Origin: Adineta ricciae
Taxonomy: Eukaryota > Rotifera > Eurotatoria > Adinetida > Adinetidae
NCBI GenBank assembly: GCA_905250025.1
Contig: CAJNOJ010000263.1
Coordinates: 62,001-126,000 of the forward strand
Direction: 5' to 3'
DNA: 64,000 nucleotides
Of the stretch, positions 45,768-57,700 are shown piece by piece. The notes beneath the pieces were generated by a model. That model saw nothing but the letters and a program-made list of their open reading frames with translations, did no database searches and was not told the DNA's origin. The position numbers and the translations under genes were made by a program. Position 1 is the first letter of the stretch. The number at the start of each line of letters is the position of its first letter.

Positions 45768-46095
45768 TGTCATAATATCATTACGCTGGGTATCCAGAGC
45801 TGAACGTCTCGATGCCCAGTAGGATAGCCAAATTGATTTCATCAGCCGATCTCGTTACCGGTTGCCCGATACCGGATAACCAAACAGTGTCCTTGCCAGA
45901 TGTGAGGAATTTGATCGGACTACGTTGAGGGTGAGGGTGCGGGAAAGTCCCATTACGTGGACAAAAGGTCTTTCGGATTTCAACTTCCATCTGGTTACCC
46001 ACTCGGTATCGATCAAATTCACTCTAATTCCTCGGGGTTTTAGATATACTGTTGTCGATTTTTAAATGGATACCCGGGGTAATGATATTATGACA
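45768..46095. mobile_element. MITE-like non-autonomous DNA transposon
   Basis: Terminal inverted repeats of 29 bp at 45768-45796 and 46067-46095 match at 27 of 29 positions; each begins TGTCATAATATCATTAC and ends GGGTATCCA. The 328-bp element is more GC-rich than its surroundings and contains extra inner copies of the GGGTAWCC-type motif (for example GGTTACCC near 45995 and GGATAACC near 45881), as in transposase-binding subterminal repeats. It has no coding capacity. No clear target-site duplication could be read. It lies about 240 bp upstream of the first recognised GIMAP-like exon, in its promoter or first intron. Confidence 0.75.
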
Positions 46096-46804
46096 TCACC
46101 CCTATAAGCATCAAAATCAGGTGCCCTTAGAGTTTTATTCAGTAGTCGATAGAGAAACATATCTTTCGTACGTCAATATACAACGTTACTACTTTTGTAA
46201 TCACCATAAAAATCACTAATTAATTTTCGTTTCCTTTCGTCTCCATATCTTATCTTCATGAAGAATCGCCATTATTTGACGCTTCTAGAAAAATATCAAC
46301 GAGGAATTCCAACTCTGGTTCCATTCGTTCCAAATAGAACTCGATCAGCTCTATTTATTCCAAAAAAGAGATTCCCGAAAATACTCTTCCTTAGTCCTAA
46401 AATATGCAAAAAAACATTTAATAAATAACCTGAAAATTAGAGAAAAACACGGACGGATTCGTTTCTTCATTTTCAACTATCGTTCCAACACTTGTTTCAG
46501 ATGCAACTGGATGAGCTCTATCGATCCCAATCATAAAATTTTTCACTCTCATCATCACCCTGGCTCTCAATGAGGGTGTGAACCAAGACATATGCGCATT
46601 GGTGCAGGCGCTTGTTCTATATCTACTTGCACCATCACCCTTTTCATCGCGTATGAACATTTGATAGAATAAGAATAAAATAAAATTATAGTTTTTATCC
46701 AATAGATTTAGCAATATAAAACACATTGTTATCATTTCTTTTTGTTTGCCATAAATTACACACAAAACCGCCATGTGCTTTAGATACTGCTCTTATCATT
46801 CATC
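46096..46804. other. Intergenic; right half duplicated upstream of SIAE copy 2
   Basis: No gene. From about 46580 onward the sequence matches 49765-50038 upstream of the second SIAE gene. Confidence 0.6.
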
Positions 46805-46810
46805 TATAAA
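46805..46810 (+). promoter_or_regulatory. TATA box of SIAE copy 1
   Basis: TATAAA 48 bp upstream of the ATG at 46853; the same box stands at the same distance before copy 2 (49991-49996). Confidence 0.5.
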
Positions 46811-46852
46811 TATTAACCAAATGAAGAATACAAGCCATATAGAAGTAGAAAG

Positions 46853-48446
46853 ATGAATGTAAAACATCTTTTTTCGCTGATATTGCTCGCAGCATATACC
46901 ATTTCATGTAAGTTTTTCTGAAATCTATCAAAAGGAAAACTTATAGGATTAAATAGGTCATGGTGCATTTCGTTTTGCCAATTATATACAGGATCATATG
47001 GTACTTCAACGAGCACCAAAAAGATCAATAGTATGGGGTTATAGTGATACGAGTAGTGATATATCACTTGAATTTAACAATCAAATGTATAAAACCATCA
47101 GCGGATCACATCCTGTGAACAACTACGGTGAAAGTATTTGGTCAGTTACGCTCGATCCACAACCCGATGGAGGTCCTAATCAAATAAATGTTCATCAAAC
47201 ATTGCCTAATGGCACACTTCTAACAATTACTCTGAATGATGTTTATTTTGGCGATGTCTGGTTTTGTTCAGGACAATCGAATATGCAAATGACGGTGAGA
47301 GACATCTTCAATGCTTCTATCGAAATAGCGAATGCAAATAAATATCCAAAAATACGATTATTCACAGCTGCGCTCAGACCGTCAGCTACACCAGTGGAAG
47401 AACTGATAGGTATAGAACAAAATTGGTCAATACCTTCTGCGGAAAGTGTCGGCGGACCATCATGGTCCTATATATCAGCGGTATGTTGGCTCTATGGTCG
47501 TATGATCCACGAAGAATTAGGTGGTATACCAATTGGACTAATTGTTAGTAGCTGGGGCGGTACCGCTATTGAGCTTTGGATGCCACCACAGCCACTGCAT
47601 GATTGTGGCATCTCATCGTAAGTTAATCTTAGTTTTTCTCTATATGGTTCGTTTTTTGTTAATGATTATTAATAGTGGGATGGTTCCATTGCAAAGTTAT
47701 AATAAACCTTTGCAAATACAAGAGACATTAAATAATTCGAATTTATATAATGCCATGATTTATCCTTTTACACGAATGGTTATCTATGGTGCTATTTGGT
47801 ATCAAGGTAGAAAAGAATATTCAAAATAAGATATTATATTTCATATTTTCGTATATAGGTGAATCAAATTCTGACTATAATCGTGACAAATATACATGTA
47901 CATTTTCCAAAATGATTCAGTCTTGGCGTGAAATATGGCATGAACGGACTAATGCCACGACTGATATTCAATTTCCATTTGGATTCGTCCAAGTAACTTT
48001 TTCTTTTGCAGAACTTTTGCTTCATTAAGTATGTTTTTCTATATATTAGTTATCAACAAATACGAATGATAGTCGAAAAGTCGGTGGGTTTCCATGGATT
48101 CGTTGGCATCAAACATTTGATGTCGGATATGTACCGAATCATGTTGTCCCGAATGTTTTCATGGCTGTTGCTTTGGACTTACGCGATGATCCGAATAAGT
48201 TGGTTTCGTTCTTTTCATAGACGACCCAATGTCTATTGTATTTCCATAGCGTCCATCCACGAACGAAGCATGATGTTGCCTATCGTTTATCTCGTGCAGG
48301 TCTTGCTGTTGCATATAATCGTTCAATCGAATTTCAAGGTCCTATTGTGTCCAATGCAAATGTATCGAGTGATAGAGAACGAATCTATGTTACATATACA
48401 ACTGTTACGGATATGGTTTTTCAAAGTTTAGACGGATTTGAAGTAT
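46853..48446 (+). CDS. SIAE: Sialate O-acetylesterase, copy 1 (lacks last exon)
   Basis: Exons 46853-46907, 46957-47617, 47676-47806, 47859-47992, 48050-48198 and 48250-48442. A signal peptide (MNVKHLFSLILLAAYTIS) is followed by the SGNH-type esterase domain: GDVWFCSGQSNMQMTV (catalytic Ser), GIPIGLIVSSWGGTAIELWM, GAIWYQGESNS, GGFPWIRWHQT and NNVHPRTKHDVAYRLS (catalytic His). The enzyme removes O-acetyl groups from sialic acids in lysosomes or outside the cell. Sequence stops 4 bp into the intron after exon 6, at the N at 48447, where a GFA gene copy begins, so the C-terminal 78 residues seen in copy 2 are missing. The part present has no stops or frameshifts. Confidence 0.88.
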
Positions 48447-48447
48447 N
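48447..48447. other. Single-N sequence join
   Basis: Joins the start of intron 6 of SIAE copy 1 to the middle of GFA copy 2. Both genes are cut here. Confidence 0.85.
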
Positions 48448-48767
48448 GAAGAACATGTTTTGCAATGAAATCTTTCCATTCGTTCTGTAGCTTTGAAACC
48501 TTTGAGATTTTTCAATCCTTTGGTAACTTTTAAACTCTCGTTTGTGAATCCAACAAACGGTACTGCCATACCACCGGAGATTCTTGTACAAATTGAACAA
48601 TGGCAAAGAGTACGAAAGAGCGGTTTTCCTTCGCAAATGAATTGACATGCACCACAATAGCACGAACCTTCAAACTTCAATTGCTCAGAATCTAAAAATT
48701 ATCAATAGCAACATAAACTTCGAAATATTTGTTCAGTCAATCTTGTTTTACTCTTTTCTGTTTCCAT
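48448..48767 (-). CDS. GFA/CENP-V-domain protein, copy 2 (C-terminus missing)
   Basis: The same two-exon structure as copy 1 (ATG at 48767), with the zinc-binding motifs GSCYCGACQF and LCHCSICTRISGG, and FHCKTCS at the break. The gene is cut at the N right after the last CxxC. By eye it differs from copy 1 at only a few codons, for example Met for Val in RISGGMAVPF. It is more likely an allele or recent duplicate cut by assembly than a decayed gene. Confidence 0.75.
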
Positions 48768-49140
48768 GTTTTCGATCGGACTTCTTTAACTTCGATTGTT
48801 TGAATAAATGAGAAAATATTGTCGATCGTTATTTATGACTACGTGAACGGTGATATTTACGATAAAAATCTGAAAGAAGAAGACCATCGATGTATTGTTC
48901 TCGAAGTCAACGTTCAAATATGAAGTTGTGCATCTTCGCATCGAGATAAAGAAAATTCTTTTCGTTTCTGGTATGCGCTGTGAGAGAGGCCTAATAACCA
49001 CCATGTTTCTTCTCCAATCAATTAATGGAAAGTATATCTCCTGGTCAGTGACATCTTTTTTATCGAAGTGAATATCGAGAGCGAGAATATTACGAAATCT
49101 ATAGTATTAACCGTATTTTTTCCAAGAAAATGGATTTTGA
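48448..49140. repeat. Segmental copy of 42580-43260
   Basis: Contains the GFA 5' half and upstream flank, colinear and nearly identical, with small indels including an insert near 48903-48930. Confidence 0.8.
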
Positions 49141-50038
49141 ATGAAAGAAAGTTTATAATCTAATTAGATGTAAATTAATGAAAGAATATTTTACGAAATG
49201 GAACAGGATGATGCAGTTTCGATTCTCTAGATTTTATTGAACACTGGAATCAGAATTTTGTCATATATCACCTTCAAATGTGAAGTCGAATATCATTTGT
49301 TCTTTTTCAAAATATGATTTCGAATTCTGGAAGTAGCTCGTGTTTTTACTACTGACAATGCAAAGATTTTCTTCAACATCAAATAATGAACTACTAAGAT
49401 AATATAATTGATTTGAGTTTGTCCCTTGTCCGGTTTCGCCAACAGCAACTTCACTTTTGTCTTAAAATGGACCTACTAAGCTGATCAAGTGGATCTCCAC
49501 CGGTCGCTAATTTTCCACAGTTGTTCATCCTCAGTTTGTGGAATGATCGAAAAGCTTTGCCTATTAGTTTCGCTGGCCTCATCAGAATTCTTGAATTTTC
49601 CTTCAAAACTTCATAAAAATGGTATGACGGCTCTATTTCCAAAGTACTGACGATGAATGGTGATGAACGAGGTCCAAATATTGGGTTTCTGTGTGCATTG
49701 ATTCCTCCTGTCATTAATCTCCTAATCTTTCGACTTATTCAATCAAATTTGGAGGATGAGCGTATGAACTAATACATAAGCGCATCGGTGCCGGCGCTTG
49801 TTCTATATCTACTTGTACCGTCACCCTTTTCATCACATCTGAACATTTGATAGAATAAGAATAAAATAAAATTATAGTTTTTATCCAATAGATTTAGCAA
49901 TATAAAACACATTGTTATCATTTCTTTTTGTTTGCCATAAATTACACACAAAACCACCATGTGCTTTAGATACTGTTCTTATCATTCATCTATAAATATT
50001 AACAAAACGAAGAATACAAGTGAAATAAAAGTAGAAGG
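49141..50038. other. Intergenic; weak NHL-like trace; SIAE upstream copy
   Basis: A minus-strand frame at 49451-49714 includes KLATGGDPLDQL, faintly NHL-like; otherwise nothing is recognised. From about 49765 the sequence matches the flank of SIAE copy 1. Confidence 0.4.
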
Positions 50039-51914
50039 ATGAATGTAAAACATCTTTTTTCGTTGATATTGCTCGCAACATATACCATTTCATGTAAGTT
50101 TTTCTGAAATCTATCAAAAGGAAAACTTAGAGGATTAAATAGGTCATGGTGCATTTCGTTTTGCCAATTATATGCAGGATCATATGGTACTTCAACGAGC
50201 ACCAAAAAGAGCAGTAGTATGGGGTTATAGTGATACAAGTAGTGATATAACACTTGAATTTGACAATCAAATGTATAAAACTATAAGTGGATCACATCCT
50301 GTAAACAACTACGGTGAAAGTATTTGGTCGATTACGCTCGATCCACAACCCGATGGTGGTCCTAATCAAATAAATGTTCATCAAACATTGCCTAATGGCA
50401 CACTTATAACAATTACTCTGAATGATGTTTATTTTGGCGATGTCTGGTTTTGTTCAGGACAATCGAACATGCAAATGACGGTGAGAGACATCTTCAATGC
50501 TTCTATCGAAATAGCGAATGCAAATAAATATCCAAAAATACGATTATTCACAGCTGCGCTCAAACCGTCAGCTACACCAGTGGAAGAACTGATAGGTATA
50601 GAACAAAATTGGTCAATACCTTCTGCGGAAAGTGTCGGTGGACCATCATGGTCCTATATATCAGCGGTATGTTGGCTCTATGGTCGTATGATCCACGAAG
50701 AATTAGGTGGTATACCAATTGGACTAATTGTTAGTAGTTGGGGCGGTACTGCTATTGAACTTTGGATGCCACCACAGCCATTGCATGATTGTGGTATCTC
50801 ATCGTAAGTTAATCTTAGTTTTTCTCTATATGATTCGTTTTTTGTCAATAATTCTTAATAGTGGAATGGTTCCATTGCAAAGTTATAATCAACTTCTGCA
50901 AATACAAGAGACATTAAATAATTCAAATTTATATAATGCCATGATTTATCCTTTTACCCGGATGGTTATCTATGGTGCTATTTGGTATCAAGGTAGAAAA
51001 AAATATATTCGAAATATGATACTCTATATTTCATATTTTCGTATATAGGTGAATCAAATTCTGACTATAATCGTGACAAATATACATGTACATTTTCCAA
51101 AATGATTCAGTCTTGGCGTGAAATATGGCATGAACGGACTAATGGCACGACTGATATTCAATTTCCATTTGGATTCGTCCAAGTAACTTTTTCTTTTGCA
51201 GAACTTTTGCTTCATTAAGTATGTTTTTCTATATTAGTTATCAACAAGTACGAATGATAGTCGAAAAGTTGGTGGGTTTCCATGGATTCGTTGGCATCAA
51301 ACATTTGATGTCGGATATGTACCGAATCATGTTGTCCCGAATGTTTTCATGGCTGTTGCTTTGGACTTACGTGATGATCCGAATAAGTTGGTTTCGTTCT
51401 TTTCATAGACGATCCAATGTCTATTGTATTTCCATAGCGTCCATCCACGAACGAAGCATGATGTTGCCTATCGTTTATCTCGTGCAGGTCTTGCTGTTGC
51501 ATATAATCGTTCAATCGAATTTCAAGGTCCTATTGTGTCCAATGCAAATGTATCGAGTGATAGAGAACGAATCTATGTTACATATACAACTGTTACGGAT
51601 ATGATTTTTCAAAGTTTAGACGGATTTGAAGTATTTATTCGAATATCTCTTGATATAAGCCTCATTTTTTCGAATTTTAGATCTGCTGTCAAGGTGTGAC
51701 ATGTGAAACGAATGACGATGTGTGGATACCATCATCGATTTCCGATAAAAGCGACTTAACCCTCATTATCAGAATCCGAAATGCATGTACAGGTAAACCC
51801 ATTTATGGTCTTCGTTATCTATGGCATGAAACACCATGTCCATACAAGCAAGCAGCTATATATAGTTTCACAGATCCGAATCTACCTTCACCACCTTATA
51901 TGAAAATTTTTTGA
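50039..51914 (+). CDS. SIAE: Sialate O-acetylesterase, copy 2 (complete)
   Basis: Seven exons: 50039-50093, 50143-50803, 50862-50992, 51049-51182, 51238-51386, 51438-51630 and 51681-51914, with introns of 49-58 nt; 518 residues, the expected length. Signal peptide (MNVKHLFSLILLATYTIS), CSGQSNMQ with the nucleophile Ser, SSWGGTAIELW, IWYQGESNSDYN, GFPWIRWHQTFDVGYVP and NNVHPRTKHDVA with the catalytic His are all present. The last exon gives the usual C-terminal domain (ICCQGVTCETNDDVWIPSSI, LRYLWHETPCPYKQAAIYSF). It should hydrolyse O-acetyl esters of sialic acids or related sugars. It is the only complete one of three copies in the window. Confidence 0.93.
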
Positions 51915-52466
51915 ATGTTTATTCAGAAAATAAATTGATTGAATAGAGTGCGAAACATGAATCGATCTTCGTCTTCTATCATTAGAAGATACCATACAAA
52001 TTAACTAAAATTGTATTCGAAATATATTTGAAATCTGAAATGTGGTTTTCTTACTTTGTGGATTGAATTTATCTGTCATCTATGATGATACGAATAGGAC
52101 TATTCAAAACGTAAATAAATAAACTAATCAGAGGTAAATATGCATAGATGGATTGCTGTATACGAAGGGTTTACGGAAGTTAAAAATATATTTCTACTGT
52201 CTTGAGAAAGCATTGTATATTGATTGCTTGATTTATACGATCTTTTTTATTATTTTGTTCCTTAAAATGGAAAGAATTATTCATTCATTTGAGGGATAGT
52301 AGGATCGAATATCATGATTTTCGATATGAATCAAGAAAATTACGGATGTTTAATGATTTTCTTCGATATTATATTAATTTGATTAATATGAAAAGCTCTA
52401 TCTTATTGTTGCTGATGTACTCGAATATGTGAACAGAGCGAAAATGTAGAGAAAACTTGAATATAT
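51915..52466. other. Intergenic between convergent genes
   Basis: No gene. It is repeated at 62276-62767, where 23 bp are missing between two GTAAATA direct repeats. Confidence 0.6.
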
Positions 52467-52917
52467 TCAAATAATCATAGCAAAGAGGAGGCTGCAACAT
52501 GTTGCAACAAAATTCCAAGTTGAATATGACATTGTGGTGACTGAAGACGACACAGACATTGATTTAAGAGTAGTCGAAGTATAACTTGTTGTCATTGTAG
52601 GTTTTGTTGAAGTTGTAGTTGTCTTGATGATCACAATATCTAGAAGAACAATGAATGTATGGAAAATCTGTGTGTTAAGTATACTAACTTTCTTCTGCTG
52701 CATATTGTTTAAACAGAATATACATTACAATGAAAATGATGAGAATCGCCAGGAAGATAATTATTCCGAGAATGATTTTGCACGGATTAGTTTTTTTCAA
52801 TTCCGATGAATTATTCGTATGACGAACATATTGTGATTGAAATGCGCTGACATAGTTTGGTGATGCAGCAGCAGCAACAGAACCAGCTAATGGTACAGAC
52901 TCTTTCTGCTGTCTCAT
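52467..52917 (-). CDS. Small Thr/Ser-rich membrane protein, copy 1
   Basis: Two exons, 52917-52689 and 52639-52467, with a 49-nt intron; 133 residues. After a Ser/Ala-rich N-terminus (AGSVAAAASPNYVSAFQSQY) there is a transmembrane helix (IILGIIIFLAILIIFIVMYILF), then a Thr/Ser-rich stretch (TTTTSTKPTMTTSYTSTTLK) and a hydrophobic C-terminus (NFVATCCSLLFAMII) that could be a second membrane segment or a GPI-type signal. No family was recognised. The intact frame and splice sites in both copies, with mostly conservative changes, support a real gene. Confidence 0.7.
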
Positions 52918-54029
52918 AGTAAGAAAGAGCTCGAGAATATCAATACATTGAATAGCAAGAAACGCTTACTAAATATACGATACGATTCGACAATTTGATG
53001 GAAAACTAATTGATTTTTCTTCGACAACATGTGCGTGCATTGATGCGTAATAATATTTTATGTGATGTTGTACAGAAATATTTGGTTGAAAATGTTTTTT
53101 CTTTCGTTCGAACAGAATCTATAGAGGAAAGAAAGTGTTTTTTTTTCGTCTAACGAAGGATTATATTAGAAAGTACCTATGTCAAGAAACATTTGAACTA
53201 AAATATTTTATAGATGGATATACGGATCGAGAGCTGCTAGTGTTTCATGTTCTCTGGATGGAAACACCAAAATGATATGTCTAAGCTGTATCATTTATTC
53301 AATAATTAGCTTTATTACCAAAAAACTAGATAATTAATTTTTGATTTTTATCTTTCCATAAAAGAATTCAATCTTTTCAATTAGAAAATGTCATGATGAT
53401 TAGAGCGATTCGACCTTCATTCGACTTATTCTTCTTGTTCTTATATGTCATCAATTTGCAATCTATCTCTATCTTCTCGTTTTACGTTCGAGTGACAAAT
53501 AAGTGAATTGATTTGCTGTTCGGTTATTATCGAACGAGATGATGTGACTAAACCGCAATTAATTATATCGCATTTTGCTTTGCTGAAGCACTATATTGAA
53601 AGTGAATAGAGTGAGATATATTATTTTTACCCATGGAAAATATTTCAACTACTATCAATCGTTATAGATACTTGTAATATTGGATGTTTCTTCTAATGCA
53701 TTTAGCATGTCATGACACTACACAACTCTAGCTGTTCTTTGTATGCATTATCATTATAATTAACCAGAAAAATCCAAGAATGATAACTAATTCGTCAATT
53801 CGATGATCTAGTTTAGTTGATAGTACGATACAGTTGCTCGCATCTTTCATTTGTTTGAGTTCATCTCGCGATTAATCGATAGAAAAGTATGAAGAACCTT
53901 TTTGCCATGAAAACTTCGAGAAATCGATACTATCTACTAAGTCTTTGTTTTCTAATTTTTCCAAGTTTTCATAGCAAATCTAACAGTGAAAAAGGTAAAA
54001 TTGAATAATGAAAAGACGAAAATCTATTT
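52918..54029. other. Intergenic, no gene recognised
   Basis: AT-rich. The part to about 53705 is shared with 63219-64000. Confidence 0.5.
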
Positions 54030-55768
54030 TTATTCACAAATTAAATCATATTTTTGGATTCGATGATTTCCACTGTCAGCTACATAAAGATTTCCTTGAA
54101 GATCAACGGCTAAACCTTTAGGAAAAGCCAATTGATTCATTTCGTCTCTTTTTCCATTTCCGCCAATAATTATTTCACCTTCCTCATTTCCTTCACACCA
54201 ACGCATTATTCGGTGATTATTACAGTCGACAACATAAATTTGGCCAAATTTATCAACAATTACTCCTTCAGGATAATTCAATTGGTTCAAATGATCACCT
54301 TTACCATTTCCACCAGCGACAACAATCCCTTTCTGTGCGTCACTCCGCCATTTCATTACACGATCGTTTCCACAATCAGAAACATAGATTGATTGTTCCT
54401 TGTCAACAAAGATAAAAGACGGATTGTTGAATTGATTAAGTCGATTTCCTTGACCATGTCCACCGGCTACTAATCGTCCTCTCCATTTTTCTCCTATCAT
54501 CCATATCTATCTTTTATTAAGCGGGAACACGAAATGTTGTTAAAGAGAATATCTTGCTGATTTTGATTCCACCATCGAACCACTCGATTGTTTCCCCAAT
54601 CAACAACAATCAAGGAATTATTTTTGTCATCAGCGATCATATCTGTTGGCCAGTACAACTGATCAATTCTTTCTCCTTTCCCATTTTCACCCACACCAAC
54701 AGTTCCTTCACTTTCATTTAAATTCCATTTGACAATTCGATGGTTTTGAGCAATCTGCAATGAAAATATTTTGATTTTTATCAACGAAGATTCCACAAGG
54801 ACTATTGAGTTGATTCAATTGTGTTCCGCGTCCATTTCCTCCCGCCACCGATTTTCCGTTTGGATTCCATCTACTGAATGTGCTTTCTTCGAAAGAAAAG
54901 GTTTCAATGAATCGGAAACGAAAGAACATTCGTACCTTTTCTTCCATCGAATAGAGAAATATGTTCGTATGTTAAAAGTGAAGTCGAATGTGGAATTTGT
55001 TGATTATTCGATTCGTTCATCACATCAATTCGTACACGACGTAGCACTTTTTCAATATCTTCATTTGACGTCTGAATATGGTTCAGAAGATATTTTGTGA
55101 ACAGACCATTCTTTTCTCCATTACTTCCATCGTCTGCTGTTGTTCCAGGTGCACAAGCAAATGCTATTAGCGAACCAACTTTCGCCGGCATTGATTTTAA
55201 ACCATATAAAGGATTAATTGAATCTCCACGACTGTTTTTCTTTTCAGGTAAAGGATAAATTCGACAACAGTCTAAGAAAAAAGGGTCAGAAATGGATGAC
55301 AATCCTCGATTTCATTTAGAATATGTTGTGCATTGATAGCGTATCTTCGTAAATCAGAACCACATAATGGATATTTTTGCGTTGAGTTTTCTTCTTTGAA
55401 ATCATCAATTGGAATGAGATAGTTTTGATTCTAGAGAAAATGACTGAAAAGAGAATTTTTTGGAGGAATATTTCGTTTACCTCCCATTGAATTCCATGGC
55501 CAGCGAAAAAGAACAAAACGATATCAGTCTGCTTTATCTGTCGTATAAAATCCGATAGAATTCGATGCATTAGGTCAAAGGTTAAATTTAATTTCGCTTC
55601 GTTTTCGTAGATTCGAAACCCAATCTGTTTGAAAATCTTCACCATTCCCTGTGCATCGTTGGTTGCATTGGGTAAACAATTCGACATAGAATAATTGCCG
55701 TTGCCAATGACTAAGGCGAATTTACGTCGATAATTAACGGAAGAAATATCGTTTGTTGATGAGACCAT
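54030..55768 (-). pseudogene. Caspase-like (C14) plus NHL-repeat fusion, disrupted
   Basis: The N-terminal caspase-like part starts MVSSTNDISSVNYRRKFALV and has IGNGNYSMSNCLPNATNDA, IVLFFFAGHGIQWE (His of the dyad) and LDCCRIYPLP (Cys of the dyad). A 46-nt-class intron follows the His block. One base is missing in a T6 run (A6 on the plus strand near 55275-55280) just before the Cys motif: FLDCCR needs seven Ts. An intron after DGRK joins this to NHL blades (WNPNGKSVAGGNGRGTQLNQ). The NHL part has a one-base shift near 54755 and a deletion with frame change near 54505, before four clean blades ending LYVADSGNHRIQKYDLICE. Caspase-NHL proteins would link ligand sensing to proteolysis. This copy is broken unless the single-base changes are sequence errors. 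Confidence 0.72.
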
Positions 55769-56007
55769 TTTCGAAGAATTCTAATCTAAAGAAATTGATT
55801 TTGCATTTGAATTCGATTTGATATGTTGAAGAAAAAAAATCAAGATAAGAAATAACGTGACAATTTTATGATCTATATATCAAAGTGAATTTTGCTTGTG
55901 TCTCTCATACCATAAGAAACGAAATCGTTAAGAATTTTGAGGGTGAGGATGTAAATTTAGCGAGAATACATATTCTTGCACCTTCACTTCATTAACACAG
56001 GTTAGTT

Positions 56008-56316
56008 TTATTCACGAATTAAATCAAATTTTAAGATACGGCGATTTCTCACGGTATCAAATGATAAACCAAACAGATTAGTCAGCTGGTTGAATTTTTG
56101 TCCATCTTCGTTTCTACCGACAACTATTCCACCTTCTATATCTTCTTCACTCCAACGCATTATTCGGTGGTTATAACAGTGTGTAACATAAATATGACCA
56201 GCACTGTCAACGATTATATCTTTAGAATGATTCATCAGAAGCTGATAGAAAAAAAAACAATTTTCAAAACTTAACTTCAGTTTTGATGAATTATTCATTT
56301 TGTGTGATGAAAACAA
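56008..56316 (-). pseudogene. NHL-repeat C-terminal remnant
   Basis: About two blades remain: KDIIVDSAGHIYVTHCYNHR followed by IMRWSEEDIEG, then LFGLSFDTVRNRRILKFDLI. It parallels the end of the NHL gene at 54030, but the last blade is eroded (VRNRR for DSGNHR) and the front is missing. A likely decayed sister copy. Confidence 0.5.
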
Positions 56317-57440
56317 TTAATTATGAACGAATCAATCATGTCTTTCGTCTTTTTCTTATACAAGTGAAATGTTATTGAATGCGGTGTTCAACTTATTTAT
56401 GTTGAGAAATTATTAGTTGAATTTGGTGTTTAATGTTCCAAATCAATATGAAAAAAGTGAATTTACAATCTGTGATAAATATTTTGCATTTCTTTTATCA
56501 CGTTAAGCAATACAATTTCATTTGTAGGAGAGTCCGATTGATCGAGATGTGATACTTTTCGTGTGTTTTGTGAGAACGAACATCTTCTCTACTTTAACAT
56601 GTCAAATATACACGCTAAGAAATACATGACATTCTGTTAGGAACCAGTGTGATATAAATCATTTTCAATTTTATTGCCGCGTCTTCCGTAAATCAAATCA
56701 AGAAGAATCTTTTCATTCATAAATGCAATCCAATTGATACAAATACTTCAAATAGCAAGAATTTACACTGTCAGATGTTCATACAAGGCTTCTCTTGACA
56801 AATGAGACAGTGTCTCTTTCCGTCTGCTAAGGGGATTTTTGAGAATGGAAATCGCTGCTGTTGAATAATCGGTTATATACAGGACGGATCCCTGAATTGT
56901 TTGTGTTCATTGACATTGAAAGCAGATCTAAAGATGAAATAAGTATGATGGTTATTATCGCATTAGTTTGTTCCTACTCACCATCTCCCGACAACTTCAA
57001 AATAAATTCATGCGAGGAGAAGAATATGATTGTATTGATCTCGCTCGAGACCTGATAATGATTATCAATTTATGGAAGATTTCGCTAGCCAGTTTTCGAC
57101 AAACTCCTTATTCTTTTTATGGACACATGATCAGACATCTGTATAGAAAAATCACATCTCTCCAATTTCATAGAAGTCATCACTTGAACAAGAAAGTCTA
57201 TTTTTACTTTCTTATTAGATAAATAGAAGTGATCATGCTCCAGAATCGAAGTCACATGCAAAGCTTGTCATTGATTTGTTACTACTATCACGTCATTCCA
57301 AATACGACTTACAACAGCGTCAATATCTTAATGTGGTATTTGAGCAGATGCTTTGTAAATGATAAACTTAACAACAATCGAAGAAGAATAGTGGTACAGA
57401 TCGCTTTTGAGTATAGCGATATTGTTGAAGAGATTTTGTT
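56317..57440. other. Intergenic, no gene recognised
   Basis: Small overlapping open frames (56861-57498) show no conserved motif. It may hold further decayed caspase-NHL sequence not identifiable by eye. Confidence 0.4.
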
Positions 57441-57442
57441 TA

Positions 57443-57700
57443 TTATGATTGCACATATTTTCTTATCGACACCCTCACCCACACCTTGTTTGTATTAAAA
57501 TCATCAACTAGATGAAGCAAATAAGTTTGATCGTTGAAAAGAAAATGGTTTTTGAAGAGTATCTTCAGTTTTACCTGTCGTTGAACTCCATAACTGGCGA
57601 AATAAAATAGAACGACATGTCGTTTCCTTATCGGATACTCTAAATCAATTAGAATATATTTCATTTCTTTGCATTTCAAATCTAATTTTGGTTCATTGCT
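57443..57700 (-). pseudogene. Caspase-like domain remnant
   Basis: The minus strand reads KLDLKCKEMKYILIDLEYPI then RKRHVVLFYFASYGVQRQ, which aligns with the segment ending TDIVLFFFAGHGIQWE of the gene at 54030-55768. The catalytic HG is replaced (ASYG for AGHG). After a GTAAAA donor and a CATCTAG acceptor follows VDDFNTNK, matching IDDFKEEN in the other copy. So the intron position is shared and this is a dead paralogue. Confidence 0.55.

Larger units (their letters stand above)
51238..53705. repeat. 2.4-kb segment repeated at 61600-64000
   Basis: Covers SIAE exons 5-7, the small membrane-protein gene and flanks. It is colinear with 61600-64000, with a few percent substitutions and small indels; both coding regions stay open in both copies. 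Confidence 0.85.

Noticed and set aside
45781..46002. Open frame of 73 codons on the minus strand
   Set aside because: It lies wholly inside the MITE-like element and has no protein features.
48006..48431. Plus-strand open frame of 141 codons, repeated in all three SIAE copies
   Set aside because: It is a frame-shifted reading of SIAE exons 5-6 through unspliced introns. Conservation follows the SIAE frame.
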